A stretch of 64,000 nt of DNA, taken from NCBI GenBank assembly GCA_027487815.1, contig JAIYCW010000017.1, forward strand, positions 248,001 through 312,000, given 5' to 3'. This document shows, piece by piece, positions 26,542 through 35,302 of the stretch; the stretch's first letter is position 1; every line of letters begins with the position of its first letter. The notes beneath the pieces were generated by a model. It had not been told where the DNA came from, made no database searches, and saw only the letters and a list, made by a program, of their open reading frames with translations. A program made the position numbers and the translations under genes. This DNA comes from Burkholderiales bacterium. GTDB taxonomy: Bacteria; Pseudomonadota; Gammaproteobacteria; Burkholderiales; Burkholderiaceae_E.

Positions 26542-28053
26542 ATGGATCAGCTGTTTTCAAACTTGGCGCTAGGCTTTGCCACCGCCGGCACCGTCGATAA
26601 CCTCTTATACGCCTTTATCGGCGTAGTGTTGGGCACGCTGATTGGCGTGTTGCCGGGCATCGGCCCGCTGGCGACGATCGCGATGTTGTTGCCTGCCACT
26701 TACAAAATGAGCGACCCGACCTCGGCGCTCATCATGTTGTCGGGGATCTACTACGGCGCCCAGTACGGTGGATCAACCACCGCCATTCTGGTGAATTTGC
26801 CAGGTGAGTCTTCCTCTGTTGTGACCACGCTGGACGGCTATCAAATGGCCCGTCGCGGCCGCGCAGGCGCAGCCTTATCGATTGCCGCTATTGGCTCATT
26901 TTTCGCGGGCACGGTAGCCACCTTTTTGCTTGCTGCGTTCGCGCCGCCTCTGGCCGAGATCGCCTTCAAGTTTGGCCCAGCTGAATACTTCGCCTTGATG
27001 GTGCTTGGCCTGATCGCTGCGGTGGTGCTGGCCAACGGATCGATTGTCAAAGCCCTCGCGATGGTGATCTTCGGCCTGCTGCTTGGCATGATCGGCACAG
27101 ACGTGAATTCCGGTGTCGCGCGTTTCTCGTTCGAAGTTCCGGAGCTTTCCGACGGTATTGAGTTCGCAGTCGTGGCGATGGGAATGTTTGGCTTTGCCGA
27201 AATCATCATCAATCTTGAGCAGCGAGAAAGCCGGGAGGTCTTCACGAGCAAGGTGGGGCGTCTGCTGCCGAGCATGGAAGAGTTCAAGAAATCGATTGGT
27301 CCGATGTTGAGGGGTACTGCGCTAGGCTCGGTGCTGGGCATCTTGCCGGGTGGCGGAGCAATTCTCGCTTCATTTGCCACTTATGCCATGGAGAAGAAAA
27401 TCTCCAAAAACCCTGAAGAGTTCGGCAAGGGGGCGATACAAGGCGTGGCTGGCCCCGAGGCAGCCAATAACGCGGGCGCACAAACCAGCTTTATCCCGAT
27501 GCTCACTCTCGGTATCCCGACCACTCCTGTGATGGCGCTGATGGTCGCGGCGATGATGATCCACAACATCCAGCCAGGCCCTCAGGTGATGAGCAGCAAT
27601 CCGAGCCTGTTCTGGGGCCTGATTGCCTCTATGTGGATCGGCAACCTGATGCTGGTTATCCTGAACCTGCCTCTGATTGGTCTGTGGATCAAGTTGCTCA
27701 CCGTGCCGTATCGCGTGATGTATCCGGCAATCCTGCTGTTTTGCTGCATCGGGGCCTATTCGATCAACAACAACGTGTTCGACGTATTCATGACGATTCC
27801 GTTTGCAATCCTGGGCTATATCTTCAAGAAGCTCGACTGCGAGCCCGCACCATTGCTTCTGGGCTTCGTATTGGGCAAGCTCATGGAGGAGTATCTGCGC
27901 CGGGCCATGACCATTTCCCGAGGCGACTGGTCGGTGTTCTTTACTCGCCCCTTGTCAGCAAGTTTGTTGGCGATTGCAGCGCTGATGCTGATCGTAGTAT
28001 TCCTGCCAGCGATCTCCAAAAAGCGGGCCGAGGCCTTTGCTGGAGATGATTGA
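26542..28053 (+). CDS. tctA: Tripartite tricarboxylate transporter large subunit TctA
   Basis: Large polytopic subunit of the TTT transporter, 503 residues with about 12 helices. It shows the two family repeats: IGVLPGIGPLATIAMLLP with ISGIYYG-type segment, and LGILPGGGAILASFATYAMEK with AANNAGAQTSFIPMLTLGIP. It moves a carboxylate with a periplasmic TctC/Bug receptor. No tctC is in this operon; one Bug gene lies 800 bases downstream beyond a terminator. Confidence 0.95.
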   Translation: MDQLFSNLALGFATAGTVDNLLYAFIGVVLGTLIGVLPGIGPLATIAMLLPATYKMSDPTSALIMLSGIYYGAQYGGSTTAILVNLPGESSSVVTTLDGYQMARRGRAGAALSIAAIGSFFAGTVATFLLAAFAPPLAEIAFKFGPAEYFALMVLGLIAAVVLANGSIVKALAMVIFGLLLGMIGTDVNSGVARFSFEVPELSDGIEFAVVAMGMFGFAEIIINLEQRESREVFTSKVGRLLPSMEEFKKSIGPMLRGTALGSVLGILPGGGAILASFATYAMEKKISKNPEEFGKGAIQGVAGPEAANNAGAQTSFIPMLTLGIPTTPVMALMVAAMMIHNIQPGPQVMSSNPSLFWGLIASMWIGNLMLVILNLPLIGLWIKLLTVPYRVMYPAILLFCCIGAYSINNNVFDVFMTIPFAILGYIFKKLDCEPAPLLLGFVLGKLMEEYLRRAMTISRGDWSVFFTRPLSASLLAIAALMLIVVFLPAISKKRAEAFAGDD

Positions 28054-28094
28054 TCCCCTGCTGCAGGCGCCAGGATTGGCGGCCTGAATGAATT

Positions 28095-28130
28095 CGCCCC
28101 CGCTGAATTACTTCACCGGGGGCGTTTTCT
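28095..28130 (+). terminator. Rho-independent terminator after tctA
   Basis: An 8-bp GC-rich stem, CGCCCCCG (28095-28102) with CGGGGGCG (28117-28124), is followed by TTTT. It lies 41 bases past the tctA stop on the plus strand. It has no T-run on the opposite strand, so it acts for tctBA and not for the convergent fasciclin gene. Confidence 0.85.
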
Positions 28131-28173
28131 TGAGTGCACCTGACTTAATCAAATCAACTCAGCTCAATTCCAC

Positions 28174-28626
28174 TTAACGCGGCATGATGACGGTGTCGAT
28201 CACATGGATCACACCATTGTCAGCGACGATGTCGGTTGCTGTGACCTTGGCGTTGTCCACCATCACACCACCCTTGGTCGCCACAGTCATCTGCGAGCCT
28301 TGTACGGTCTTGACCTTACCGGCCTTGACATCCTTGGCCATGACTTTGCCTGAGACCACGTGATAGGTCAGCACTGAAGTGAGCTTGGCCTTGTCAGCCA
28401 GCAACGCATCGAGATCCGCCTTGGGGATCTTTGCGAAAGCCGCATCGGTGGGCGCAAACACGGTGAATGGGCCTTTGCCCTTGAGGGTGTCGACCAAACC
28501 GGCGGCTTGCAGCGCTGCAGCCAAGGTATTGAAGTTGCCGGCAGCAACGGCGGTGTCGACGATATCCTTGGCTTGAGCACTGGTCAAACCAAAAGCGAGC
28601 ATAGAGGCGAGGAGGAGTTTTTTCAT
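28174..28626 (-). CDS. Fasciclin-domain secreted protein
   Basis: A 150-residue exported protein: signal peptide [19 protein letters not shown], then one FAS1/beta-Ig-H3 domain with the H1 segment [17 protein letters not shown] and the YHVVSG...H2 segment ending [16 protein letters not shown]1 domains mediate cell-surface or matrix adhesion; bacterial single-domain forms are often stress induced. The ATG at 28626 was chosen by the signal peptide, with AAAGG upstream. It is a monocistronic gene converging on tctA. Confidence 0.93.
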   Translation of the reverse strand: MKKLLLASMLAFGLTSAQAKDIVDTAVAAGNFNTLAAALQAAGLVDTLKGKGPFTVFAPTDAAFAKIPKADLDALLADKAKLTSVLTYHVVSGKVMAKDVKAGKVKTVQGSQMTVATKGGVMVDNAKVTATDIVADNGVIHVIDTVIMPR

Positions 28627-28734
28627 GGACGACCTTTGATGAGTGTTACAAAACGAGCAGCACCATCGATCCAGGAATTGGTTTGCGGCGCTGCTTGGCG
28701 CGACGAAATAGCTGCGCCTAAGCTTGGTACGGTT

Positions 28735-28758
28735 GGTCATGTCATGACTTACAAGTCA
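28735..28758. promoter_or_regulatory. Inverted repeats in fasciclin/tctC divergent region
   Basis: The 226-bp region between the fasciclin start and the Bug gene start holds GTCATGTCATGAC directly followed by TGACTT-AC-AAGTCA, a perfect 6-bp inverted repeat (28745-28758). Such nested palindromes suggest a dimeric regulator's operator, but no regulator is named. A separate GC-rich stem (GCGCCGC 28811-28817, GCGGCGC 28827-28833) sits 20 bases before the Bug start. No gene is seen in the gap. Confidence 0.35.
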
Positions 28759-28852
28759 CCACATCTTTATTTTTCATTGATTTTCGACCCCCGTTTGTTT
28801 GCTTGAGTCGGCGCCGCTGCGCTTTCGCGGCGCAATCGTTTAGGATTTCGTA

Positions 28853-29863
28853 ATGAATCGTTCATTTCGCCGTCAATTTCTCCAGCGTTCCGGCGCGCTT
28901 GGTGTTCCTCTGGTCCTCGGCCAATCCCTCACCAGCTCACCCGCGCAGGCGCAAGCTCAGGCGGCAAGCAATCGCCCTGTGCGTCTAATCGTCCCGTTTC
29001 CGGCCGGTGGGGCCACAGACATCATCGCGCGGGTCATGTCGCAGAAACTTGCTGCGAGCCTCGGGCAGCCTGTGACCGTTGAGAACCGGCCAGGCGCGGG
29101 GGGCACCATCGGCGCGGACGCAGTAGCCAAAGCGAGCCCGGACGGAACCACGCTTTTGATGGCCACCAGTTCGACCCACTCCATTGGCCCGGCGATCAAC
29201 CCCAAGATCCCCTACGACGCTTTTCGCGATTTCACCCCCATCGCGCATGTCGCCGATGCACCGTCGGTGTTGGTTGTTGGGGCTTCAGCTCCAGTCAGTA
29301 CGCTGACCGACTTGATCAAGCTGCTCAAATCCGCGCCTGGGCGCTACAACTTTGGCTCAAGCGGCATCGGCACCTATCCCCACCTGGCCGCAGAGTTGTT
29401 CAAATGGCGCGCCGGGGGCTTGTTTGTCGTGCACATTCCCTATCGCGGCACCGGATTGGTCATCCCCGATCTGGTAGCAGGGCAGATCATGTTTCTGATG
29501 GACTCGGCGGTGTCTGCCCAGCCACATATTAGAGATGGTCGGGTCAAAGCTTTGGCAGTAAGCGGTGCACAGCGGCTGAGCAGCCTGCCCCAGGTGCCAA
29601 CCTTCGAAGAGCAGGGTCTGAAAGGGATGAGCATCAGTAATTGGTTTGGGCTGTTTGGCCCGCCCGGCTTGCCCGCCGAGCTCACTGCCCGCTTGAATGC
29701 CGAAACCAACAAGGCGCTTACCCAAGCCGACACCGTCGAGCGCCTGGACAAGGTGGGTGCCTCGATAGGTGGCGGAACCCCGGCCCAGTTTGCGAGCCTG
29801 TTTCGCCGTGAGTTCGAAGACTGGAAAGCTGTGATTGCACGCGCAGGAATTAAACCGGAGTGA
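28853..29863 (+). CDS. Bug-family (TctC) tripartite tricarboxylate transporter binding protein
   Basis: Periplasmic solute receptor, 336 residues. The N-terminus MNRSFRRQFLQRSGALG has a twin-arginine-like RRQFLQ motif, then a hydrophobic core and SPAQAQAQA cleavage region. The mature part has VRLIVPFPAGGATDIIAR and VENRPGAGGTIGAD, the ligand loops of Bug proteins, and WFGLFGPPGLP. It would bind a carboxylated compound and could serve the TctBA permease just upstream or a permease elsewhere. Its TGA overlaps the start of a haloacid dehalogenase gene (GTGA), which hints at the ligand's chemistry. Confidence 0.93.
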   Translation: MNRSFRRQFLQRSGALGVPLVLGQSLTSSPAQAQAQAASNRPVRLIVPFPAGGATDIIARVMSQKLAASLGQPVTVENRPGAGGTIGADAVAKASPDGTTLLMATSSTHSIGPAINPKIPYDAFRDFTPIAHVADAPSVLVVGASAPVSTLTDLIKLLKSAPGRYNFGSSGIGTYPHLAAELFKWRAGGLFVVHIPYRGTGLVIPDLVAGQIMFLMDSAVSAQPHIRDGRVKALAVSGAQRLSSLPQVPTFEEQGLKGMSISNWFGLFGPPGLPAELTARLNAETNKALTQADTVERLDKVGASIGGGTPAQFASLFRREFEDWKAVIARAGIKPE

Positions 29864-30588
29864 GTGCTTTGAATCCAAGAATGCAACCTAGAGTACTGGC
29901 CTTCGATGTGTTTGGCACATTGGTGGATTGGTTTGGCTCGATCGAGCGTGAAATGCAAGCCCTGCTCGGTCAGGAGCCCCCGAATCGAAGCCCCGCGGCG
30001 TTTGCGCTGGCCTGGCGCGCGGGATACCAGCCTGCCATGCAACGGGTGCGCAGCGGCGAGCTGGGCTGGACCCGGATTGATGATCTGCATCGCATGATTC
30101 TGGATGGCATCTTGCCGCAGTTCGGATTGCAGTCACTGGATGAGCCAACACGCCAAGAACTCAACCTGGTCTGGCACCGCCTGCAACCCTGGAACGATAC
30201 GGCTGACGCCTTGCGCCGCTTGCGTACCAAGTACCGGCTATGCACCCTGTCAAACGGCAACCTGGCGTTGCTGGCTGATCTTGCCCGGCATGGCGACCTG
30301 TCTTTTGATTTGATTCTGTCGGCTGAAGTCTTCAAGGCGTATAAGCCTGATCCCGCCACCTATCTTGGTGTGGCCCAGGTATTCGATTTAAAGCCCGAAG
30401 AAGTGATGCTGGTGGCTGCGCACAAAGATGATCTGGCTGCTGCGCGCGCTTGCGGATGTCAGGGGGCCTATATCGAACGACCGGCCGAGTTTGGCCCTGC
30501 GGGCCACAAAGACCTCAGCCGCGACCATCCTTTTGAGCATCATGCTCGGGATCTGCATGATCTTGCGGATCAACTGGGGTGCGACTAA
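29860..30588 (+). CDS. Haloacid dehalogenase type II-like HAD hydrolase
   Basis: HAD-superfamily hydrolase of up to 242 residues, cytosolic. Motif I is LAFDVFGTLVDW with the nucleophilic aspartate; motif II is CTLSNGN; motif III KAYKPDPATY; motif IV VAAHKDDLAAARACG. The FDVFGTLVDW motif and SNGN are typical of (S)-2-haloacid dehalogenases. The start is uncertain: GTG 29860 overlaps the binding-protein stop, TTG 29869 has GGAG eight bases upstream, ATG 29881 is the first ATG. The coupled gene pair suggests uptake and conversion of a 2-substituted carboxylic acid. Phosphatase activity remains possible. Confidence 0.85.
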   Translation: MSALNPRMQPRVLAFDVFGTLVDWFGSIEREMQALLGQEPPNRSPAAFALAWRAGYQPAMQRVRSGELGWTRIDDLHRMILDGILPQFGLQSLDEPTRQELNLVWHRLQPWNDTADALRRLRTKYRLCTLSNGNLALLADLARHGDLSFDLILSAEVFKAYKPDPATYLGVAQVFDLKPEEVMLVAAHKDDLAAARACGCQGAYIERPAEFGPAGHKDLSRDHPFEHHARDLHDLADQLGCD

Positions 30589-30811
30589 GCGCTTCACCTG
30601 CATTACCCGCCTTAACTGGCTCCCGAGCCAGCTGCGCCAGCAGCCACATGCCCGCCAAAGCATTGATCAGCGCCACCACACCAATTCCCAACTGTGCGGC
30701 CACAGTGAAGGGCTTGGTCTGCATGGCATAGACCAGGAATGCATTGAGAATATTCAGGGCAAGCATCAGCCAGAACCGGGAATCATTAAATCGGAAAATG
30801 CGGGCAAACAT
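30515..30811 (-). CDS. Putative small membrane protein
   Basis: A 98-residue reading frame that fills an otherwise gene-free 300-bp gap. It starts MFARIFRFNDSRFW and has two clear hydrophobic helices (NILNAFLVYAM region and GIGVVALINALAGMWLLAQLA), then a polar tail rich in Asp/Pro. The last 74 bases overlap the 3' end of the HAD gene antisense. I do not recognise a family. The membrane-protein pattern and the absence of another gene favour it being real, but the ribosome site is poor. Confidence 0.45.
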   Translation of the reverse strand: MFARIFRFNDSRFWLMLALNILNAFLVYAMQTKPFTVAAQLGIGVVALINALAGMWLLAQLAREPVKAGNAGEALSRTPVDPQDHADPEHDAQKDGRG

Positions 30812-30889
30812 GGCGGTGGCTTGAAATCCTGGAAAAATCAATGCGTCGCCGGCAGGCGATCCTAAAACCTCCGCTATCATGCCAGCACC

Positions 30890-32482
30890 ATGAAATTTGA
30901 CTATCACGTTGGGTATCCGACCCGCCGCATTCCCGTGTTTGCCCGCAACGTCGTGGCAACCTCCCAACCCCTCGCCGCAACTGCTGGCCTGCGCATGCTC
31001 GCTGCCGGTGGCAATGCGATTGACGCTGTCATTGCAGCGGCTGCCGCCATCACGATTGTCGAGCCCGTGTCTTGCGGGCTGGGCAGCGATGCGTTTGCGA
31101 TAGTCTGGGATGGCAAATCACTGCAAGGCCTCAATGCTTCGGGCTGGTCGCCTGCCACCTGGACGCCTGAGTATTTCAAGCGCAAGTATGGCGATAACCC
31201 GCCGCTGCGTGGCTGGGATTCTGTCAGCATTCCGGGGGTCATCGCAGGCTGGGCCGCGCTGCACAAGCGCTATGGCACCCTGCCCTTTGAGCAATGTTTG
31301 CAACCTGCTATTGAGCTGGCCGAGCAAGGCTATTGCGTCACGCCGGTGGTGCAGCGTAAATGGGCGGCACAGATCGAGCAGCTCAAAGGCCAGCCGGGTT
31401 TTGCACAAACCTTCATGCCCAAAGGCCGAGCCCCGGAAATTGGTGAGCACTTTGCAATGCCCAACGCTGCACTGACCCTGCGCCGCATCGCGGCCAGTTA
31501 CGGGCGCGACTACTACGAAGGCGAAACCGCGGCCGGCCTGGTCAAGCACAGCGCGGCCAATGGCGGATCACTGAGCCTGGAAGATCTCGCGCTTTATCAG
31601 CCGCAATGGGTCGAGACCATCAGCAAGAATTATCGCGGACATGAGCTCCATGAAATCCCCCCCAATGGTCAAGGCATCGCGGCATTGATGGCGCTGGGCA
31701 TGCTGAATCATGTTGACATTACTGGTATGCATCCGGATAGCGCCGAGCTGCGCCACTTGCAGATTGAAGCGATGAAGCTTGCGTTTGCCGATGTCTACCA
31801 GCATGTCGCTGATGAGTCTGCGATGCAGGTTTCTGCCGCCGACTTGCTCAATGACGGCTATCTGGCTGAGCGCGCCAAACTGATACGGCCGGGTCACGCA
31901 GGTGACTTCAATCATGGCCTGCCACCGAAGGGCGGCACGATCTATCTCACCGCAGCCGATGCCAACGGCATGATGGTGTCGTTCATTCAATCCAACTACA
32001 TGGGCTTTGGCTCGGGCGTAGTGGTTCCTGAGCTCGGGGTTTCACTGCAAAACCGCGGCCGCGGTTTTGTGTTTGATCCCAAGCATGTCAATTGCGTCGC
32101 CCCGCGAAAGCGCCCGTTCCACACCATCATTCCGGCCTTCCTGATGAAAGATGGCGCGCCGCAGATGAGCTTCGGAGTAATGGGCGGCAATATGCAGCCG
32201 CAAGGCCATTTGCAAACACTTTCGCGCATGCTCGATTTCGGACAAAACCCGCAAGCCGCTTGCGATGCCCCGCGCTGGAAAGTCAACACCGGCCGCTCAG
32301 TGGATATTGAAGACACGATGGAACCGGCGGTGTTTGACCAATTGCGCCAATGGGGCCATGTGGTTGAGCATATCGACGATCCCTATATGGACTTCGGCTC
32401 CGGGCAGTTCATCTGGAAACTCGATCACGGCTATGTTGCGGCCAGCGATGCACGCCGTGACGGGTGTGCGGTTGGTTTCTAA
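30890..32482 (+). CDS. Gamma-glutamyltransferase family protein
   Basis: Ntn-hydrolase of the gamma-glutamyltransferase family, 530 residues. Like other family members it should self-cleave before the catalytic threonine, here probably in PPKGGTIYLTAADANG (about residue 349), followed by MMVSFIQSNYMGFGSGV. There is no signal peptide, so it is predicted cytosolic, unlike E. coli Ggt and closer to YwrD-like members. It may act on gamma-glutamyl amides or acyl substrates. It heads a tight plus-strand run with the TraB/GumN, dehydrogenase and FKBP genes. Confidence 0.9.
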   Translation: MKFDYHVGYPTRRIPVFARNVVATSQPLAATAGLRMLAAGGNAIDAVIAAAAAITIVEPVSCGLGSDAFAIVWDGKSLQGLNASGWSPATWTPEYFKRKYGDNPPLRGWDSVSIPGVIAGWAALHKRYGTLPFEQCLQPAIELAEQGYCVTPVVQRKWAAQIEQLKGQPGFAQTFMPKGRAPEIGEHFAMPNAALTLRRIAASYGRDYYEGETAAGLVKHSAANGGSLSLEDLALYQPQWVETISKNYRGHELHEIPPNGQGIAALMALGMLNHVDITGMHPDSAELRHLQIEAMKLAFADVYQHVADESAMQVSAADLLNDGYLAERAKLIRPGHAGDFNHGLPPKGGTIYLTAADANGMMVSFIQSNYMGFGSGVVVPELGVSLQNRGRGFVFDPKHVNCVAPRKRPFHTIIPAFLMKDGAPQMSFGVMGGNMQPQGHLQTLSRMLDFGQNPQAACDAPRWKVNTGRSVDIEDTMEPAVFDQLRQWGHVVEHIDDPYMDFGSGQFIWKLDHGYVAASDARRDGCAVGF

Positions 32483-33482
32483 GCCGCAACGCCGAAGCAT
32501 TTGCAAAGCCGCTGCGGCGGCGCTTACTCCCTTATCCTGGGGTGCGCTCGGGAGTGCACTGGGTGGTTCGCTTGTTGGCTGCGCCACCGATCCAGTCAAA
32601 CCTGGATCATTTACTGGCGCATGGTCTTCGCCCTATCGCCCCCTGGCGTTTCAAGCGCTGCTTGACGAGGGACGAGAACTCACTGTTCTAGGCGGCCTGC
32701 ACTCCGGGCTACCGGGCTTTTATCCCCTGCCCGGCGCATTACACAACATCTGGCTGCGTGCAGATGCGTTGATGATCGAGATTGATGCGCAGGCGCGTCA
32801 TGCCGCATTGGTCGAAGCCTTTCGGCCCGTGGTTCGCCTGCCGGAGGGCATGACGCTTGAACAACTCATCCCTGATCCATTGATCGCTCAAGCCCGGGCT
32901 TTGTTCGGTTGGAGCGAAGCGCGCTGGGCCGAGCTCCGCATCATGCAGCCCTGGTGGGTTGCCAACTTTGCGTTCACCGCCCCCTTGCCTGATAAGCGCT
33001 GGAGCCCGACAGCGGAACAAGGCCTGGAGCGCATCATGCTTGGCGAGGCTCGAAAACGAACCATCCCCGTGCTGGAGCTCGAGCCTCCGATAGCCCAGGT
33101 GCAAGCCTTGAGCTCGCGCCCGTTAGCCGAGCAGGGCGATCAATTTGTGGCATGGCTCAGGGATATTCAGCGCTACGGCGCCATGTGGCCACAACTGCTC
33201 GATGCCTGGCGCTCGGGGGATGCAGGGGCCCTGGCCCAGCTCAAAGCGCGATGGTGGGGCCACCCGGATCACCCCATGCTTCGGGCACTGCACGAATCCG
33301 CTTTTGTGGAGCGCGATCAGGCCATGGCCCGCAGCTTGATCGAGCAAATGTGGCTCGTGCCCGCACGCCGACCTTTTGCTCTGGTTGGTGCTTTTCATCT
33401 GGTCGGCCCGAACAACCTGATCGAGCAGCTGGCCGCATCGGGCTTGCTCCTGCGCCCACTCAATTACAATACCGGGCTATGA
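32466..33482 (+). CDS. TraB/GumN family lipoprotein
   Basis: About 338 residues. A signal sequence with SKPQRRSICK and hydrophobic core ends in lipobox LVGC (Cys39 from the GTG start), so it is probably a lipoprotein. The domain shows the TraB/GumN elements GGLHSGLPGFYPLP near the start, LMIEID, and GAFHLVGPNNLIEQL near the C-terminus, which are thought to form a metalloprotease-like site with two Gx2H motifs. Start options are GTG 32466 or ATG 32448, both inside the ggt 3' end. It shares four bases with the next gene. Function of the family is poorly known. Confidence 0.83.
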   Translation: MRLVSKPQRRSICKAAAAALTPLSWGALGSALGGSLVGCATDPVKPGSFTGAWSSPYRPLAFQALLDEGRELTVLGGLHSGLPGFYPLPGALHNIWLRADALMIEIDAQARHAALVEAFRPVVRLPEGMTLEQLIPDPLIAQARALFGWSEARWAELRIMQPWWVANFAFTAPLPDKRWSPTAEQGLERIMLGEARKRTIPVLELEPPIAQVQALSSRPLAEQGDQFVAWLRDIQRYGAMWPQLLDAWRSGDAGALAQLKARWWGHPDHPMLRALHESAFVERDQAMARSLIEQMWLVPARRPFALVGAFHLVGPNNLIEQLAASGLLLRPLNYNTGL

Positions 33483-34390
33483 CTACCAGTATCAATACCA
33501 AAACATACGAGGCCAGTGCGCCTCAATCCGTGGCGTTTTTAGGCCTTGGCGTCATGGGCTATCCCATGGCCGGCCATCTGGCACGCGCCGGGCATCACGT
33601 CAGCGTCTATAACCGCACCTTCGCCAAAGCCGAGCAATGGGCCCAGGAATTTGGTGGGCAGGCGGTCCGTACCCCGCGTGAAGCTGCGGCTGCCGCAGAC
33701 ATCGTGTTTGTCTGCGTAGGTAACGACCAGGACCTGCGCAGTGTCTTGCTGGGCGAATCGGGCGCATTTGCAGGACTGAAGGCAGGCGGTATTGTGGTGG
33801 ACCACACCACTGCGTCAGCTGAAGTAGCCCGTGAGCTTTATGCATTAGCCAAGCAGGCGGGCAAACACTTTGTTGATGCGCCGGTATCAGGCGGGCAGGC
33901 AGGCGCTGTAAATGGCATGCTCACAGTGATGTGTGGCGGGGACCTCGCCGCGTTTGATGCATCGCGTCCAGCAGCCATGGCGTTCTCGCGAGCCTTTACC
34001 CGGATCGGCGATTCCGGCGCGGGGCAACTGGCCAAGATGGTGAATCAGATCTGCATTGCCGGGCTGCTGCAGGGCCTGTCTGAGGGTGTGAACTTCGGAA
34101 TGCAGGCCGGGATCGACATGAATCTTGTGCTGGATGTGATTGGCAAGGGCGCAGCGCAAAGCTGGCAAATGGACAATCGCGGCAAGACCATGGTGCAGGA
34201 CAAATTCGATTTTGGCTTTGCCGTGGACTGGATGCGCAAGGATCTCGGGCTATGCCTGGATGAAGCCAAGCGCAACGGCGCCCCGCTTCCGGTCACAGCC
34301 CTGGTTGATCAGTTTTACGGCGATGTGCAAGCCGTGGGCGGCCAGCGATTCGACACTTCAAGCTTGATCAAACGCTTGAAAAAGCAATAG
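33479..34390 (+). CDS. 3-hydroxyisobutyrate dehydrogenase-like NAD(P)-dependent beta-hydroxyacid dehydrogenase
   Basis: About 303 residues. The N-terminal Rossmann motif [19 protein letters not shown], the substrate loop [11 protein letters not shown], the catalytic lysine segment [10 protein letters not shown], and the C-terminal [10 protein letters not shown] helix place it in the HIBADH/tartronate-semialdehyde reductase family. It reversibly oxidises a beta-hydroxyacid in the cytosol. The substrate (hydroxyisobutyrate, glycerate, or a GHB-like acid) is not resolved. The start overlaps the TraB/GumN stop (ATGA). Confidence 0.92.
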   Translation: MTTSINTKTYEASAPQSVAFLGLGVMGYPMAGHLARAGHHVSVYNRTFAKAEQWAQEFGGQAVRTPREAAAAADIVFVCVGNDQDLRSVLLGESGAFAGLKAGGIVVDHTTASAEVARELYALAKQAGKHFVDAPVSGGQAGAVNGMLTVMCGGDLAAFDASRPAAMAFSRAFTRIGDSGAGQLAKMVNQICIAGLLQGLSEGVNFGMQAGIDMNLVLDVIGKGAAQSWQMDNRGKTMVQDKFDFGFAVDWMRKDLGLCLDEAKRNGAPLPVTALVDQFYGDVQAVGGQRFDTSSLIKRLKKQ

Positions 34391-34400
34391 GGCGGGCGCT

Positions 34401-35264
34401 ATGCGTTGGCTGAAATGGCTGGGCCTTGGCCTGGCTTTTGTCATCATCATTATCGGAACAGGATCACAAATGGGATTGCTCACTGGCAAACGACCCGAAA
34501 AGATTGGCGTTATCGAGGGCAAGCTCCATCCAGCCAGAACCCATGCACAAAACGCAGTGAGTTCAACCGCGAGCAGCGAGTATCACCGGATCGACCCCCT
34601 TCCCCTAGGCCCTGACCCAAAAGCGGCCATGGCAGCCCTGGTCAAGGTGGTAAGCAGCTTTCCTGGCGCAGCAATCATCAAGCAGGACGACACCTATCTT
34701 TACGCTGAATTCACCACGCCGCTGATGAAGTTTGTAGACGACGTGGAATTTCTTGCAAGCCCCGCTGATGGGGTGATTCATCTGCGCAGCCAGTCGCGTC
34801 TGGGCCGCAAGGATTTCGGCGCAAACCGTAACCGTATCGAAGCGATTCGAACCCAACTCACCTCCCTGCTGCCTGCGGGCAGCACCACCTCAAGCAAAGG
34901 AACCCCTGCCATGACATTCACGACCACTGCCTCCGGGCTGGGCATTCACGATATCGAAGTTGGTACCGGCGCTGAAGCAACGCCTGGCGCCAATGTCAAA
35001 GTGCACTACACCGGCTGGCTTTATGAAAACGGCGCGGCCGGCAAGAAGTTTGATTCCAGCAAGGATCGCGGCGATCCCTTCACCTTCCCATTGGGCGGTG
35101 GCCGAGTCATTAAAGGCTGGGACGAAGGCGTGGCAGGCATGAAGGTCGGCGGTAAACGCCACTTGTTAATCCCGGCCGAGCTCGGCTATGGCGCACGTGG
35201 TGCGGGTGGTGTTATCCCCGGCGGCGCGACCTTGCTGTTTGAAGTCGAACTGCTTGGTGTTTGA
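34401..35264 (+). CDS. DUF1499-FKBP peptidyl-prolyl isomerase fusion
   Basis: A single 287-residue frame combining two usually separate proteins. Residues 1-30 are an N-terminal membrane anchor ([17 protein letters not shown]). About 55-160 is a DUF1499-like domain ([50 protein letters not shown]). A Ser/Thr/Gly linker leads to a complete FKBP domain from about residue 171 ([48 protein letters not shown]). FKBP catalyses proline cis-trans isomerisation. An internal ATG with its own ribosome site may also give free FKBP. If the anchored form is made, both domains face one compartment; orientation is not proven. Confidence 0.88.
   Translation: MRWLKWLGLGLAFVIIIIGTGSQMGLLTGKRPEKIGVIEGKLHPARTHAQNAVSSTASSEYHRIDPLPLGPDPKAAMAALVKVVSSFPGAAIIKQDDTYLYAEFTTPLMKFVDDVEFLASPADGVIHLRSQSRLGRKDFGANRNRIEAIRTQLTSLLPAGSTTSSKGTPAMTFTTTASGLGIHDIEVGTGAEATPGANVKVHYTGWLYENGAAGKKFDSSKDRGDPFTFPLGGGRVIKGWDEGVAGMKVGGKRHLLIPAELGYGARGAGGVIPGGATLLFEVELLGV
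34896..34913 (+). promoter_or_regulatory. Internal ribosome site and ATG at the FKBP domain boundary
   Basis: AAAGGA at 34896-34901 is nine bases before an in-frame ATG at 34911 ([14 protein letters not shown]). This is exactly where a stand-alone FkpB-type PPIase of 117 residues would begin. It suggests either a second, soluble product or a relic of two genes fused by loss of a stop. Confidence 0.6.
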
Positions 35265-35302
35265 TCGGCTCGTCTTCACAGCTCTCTTGGTGTTGATGAT
35301 CC

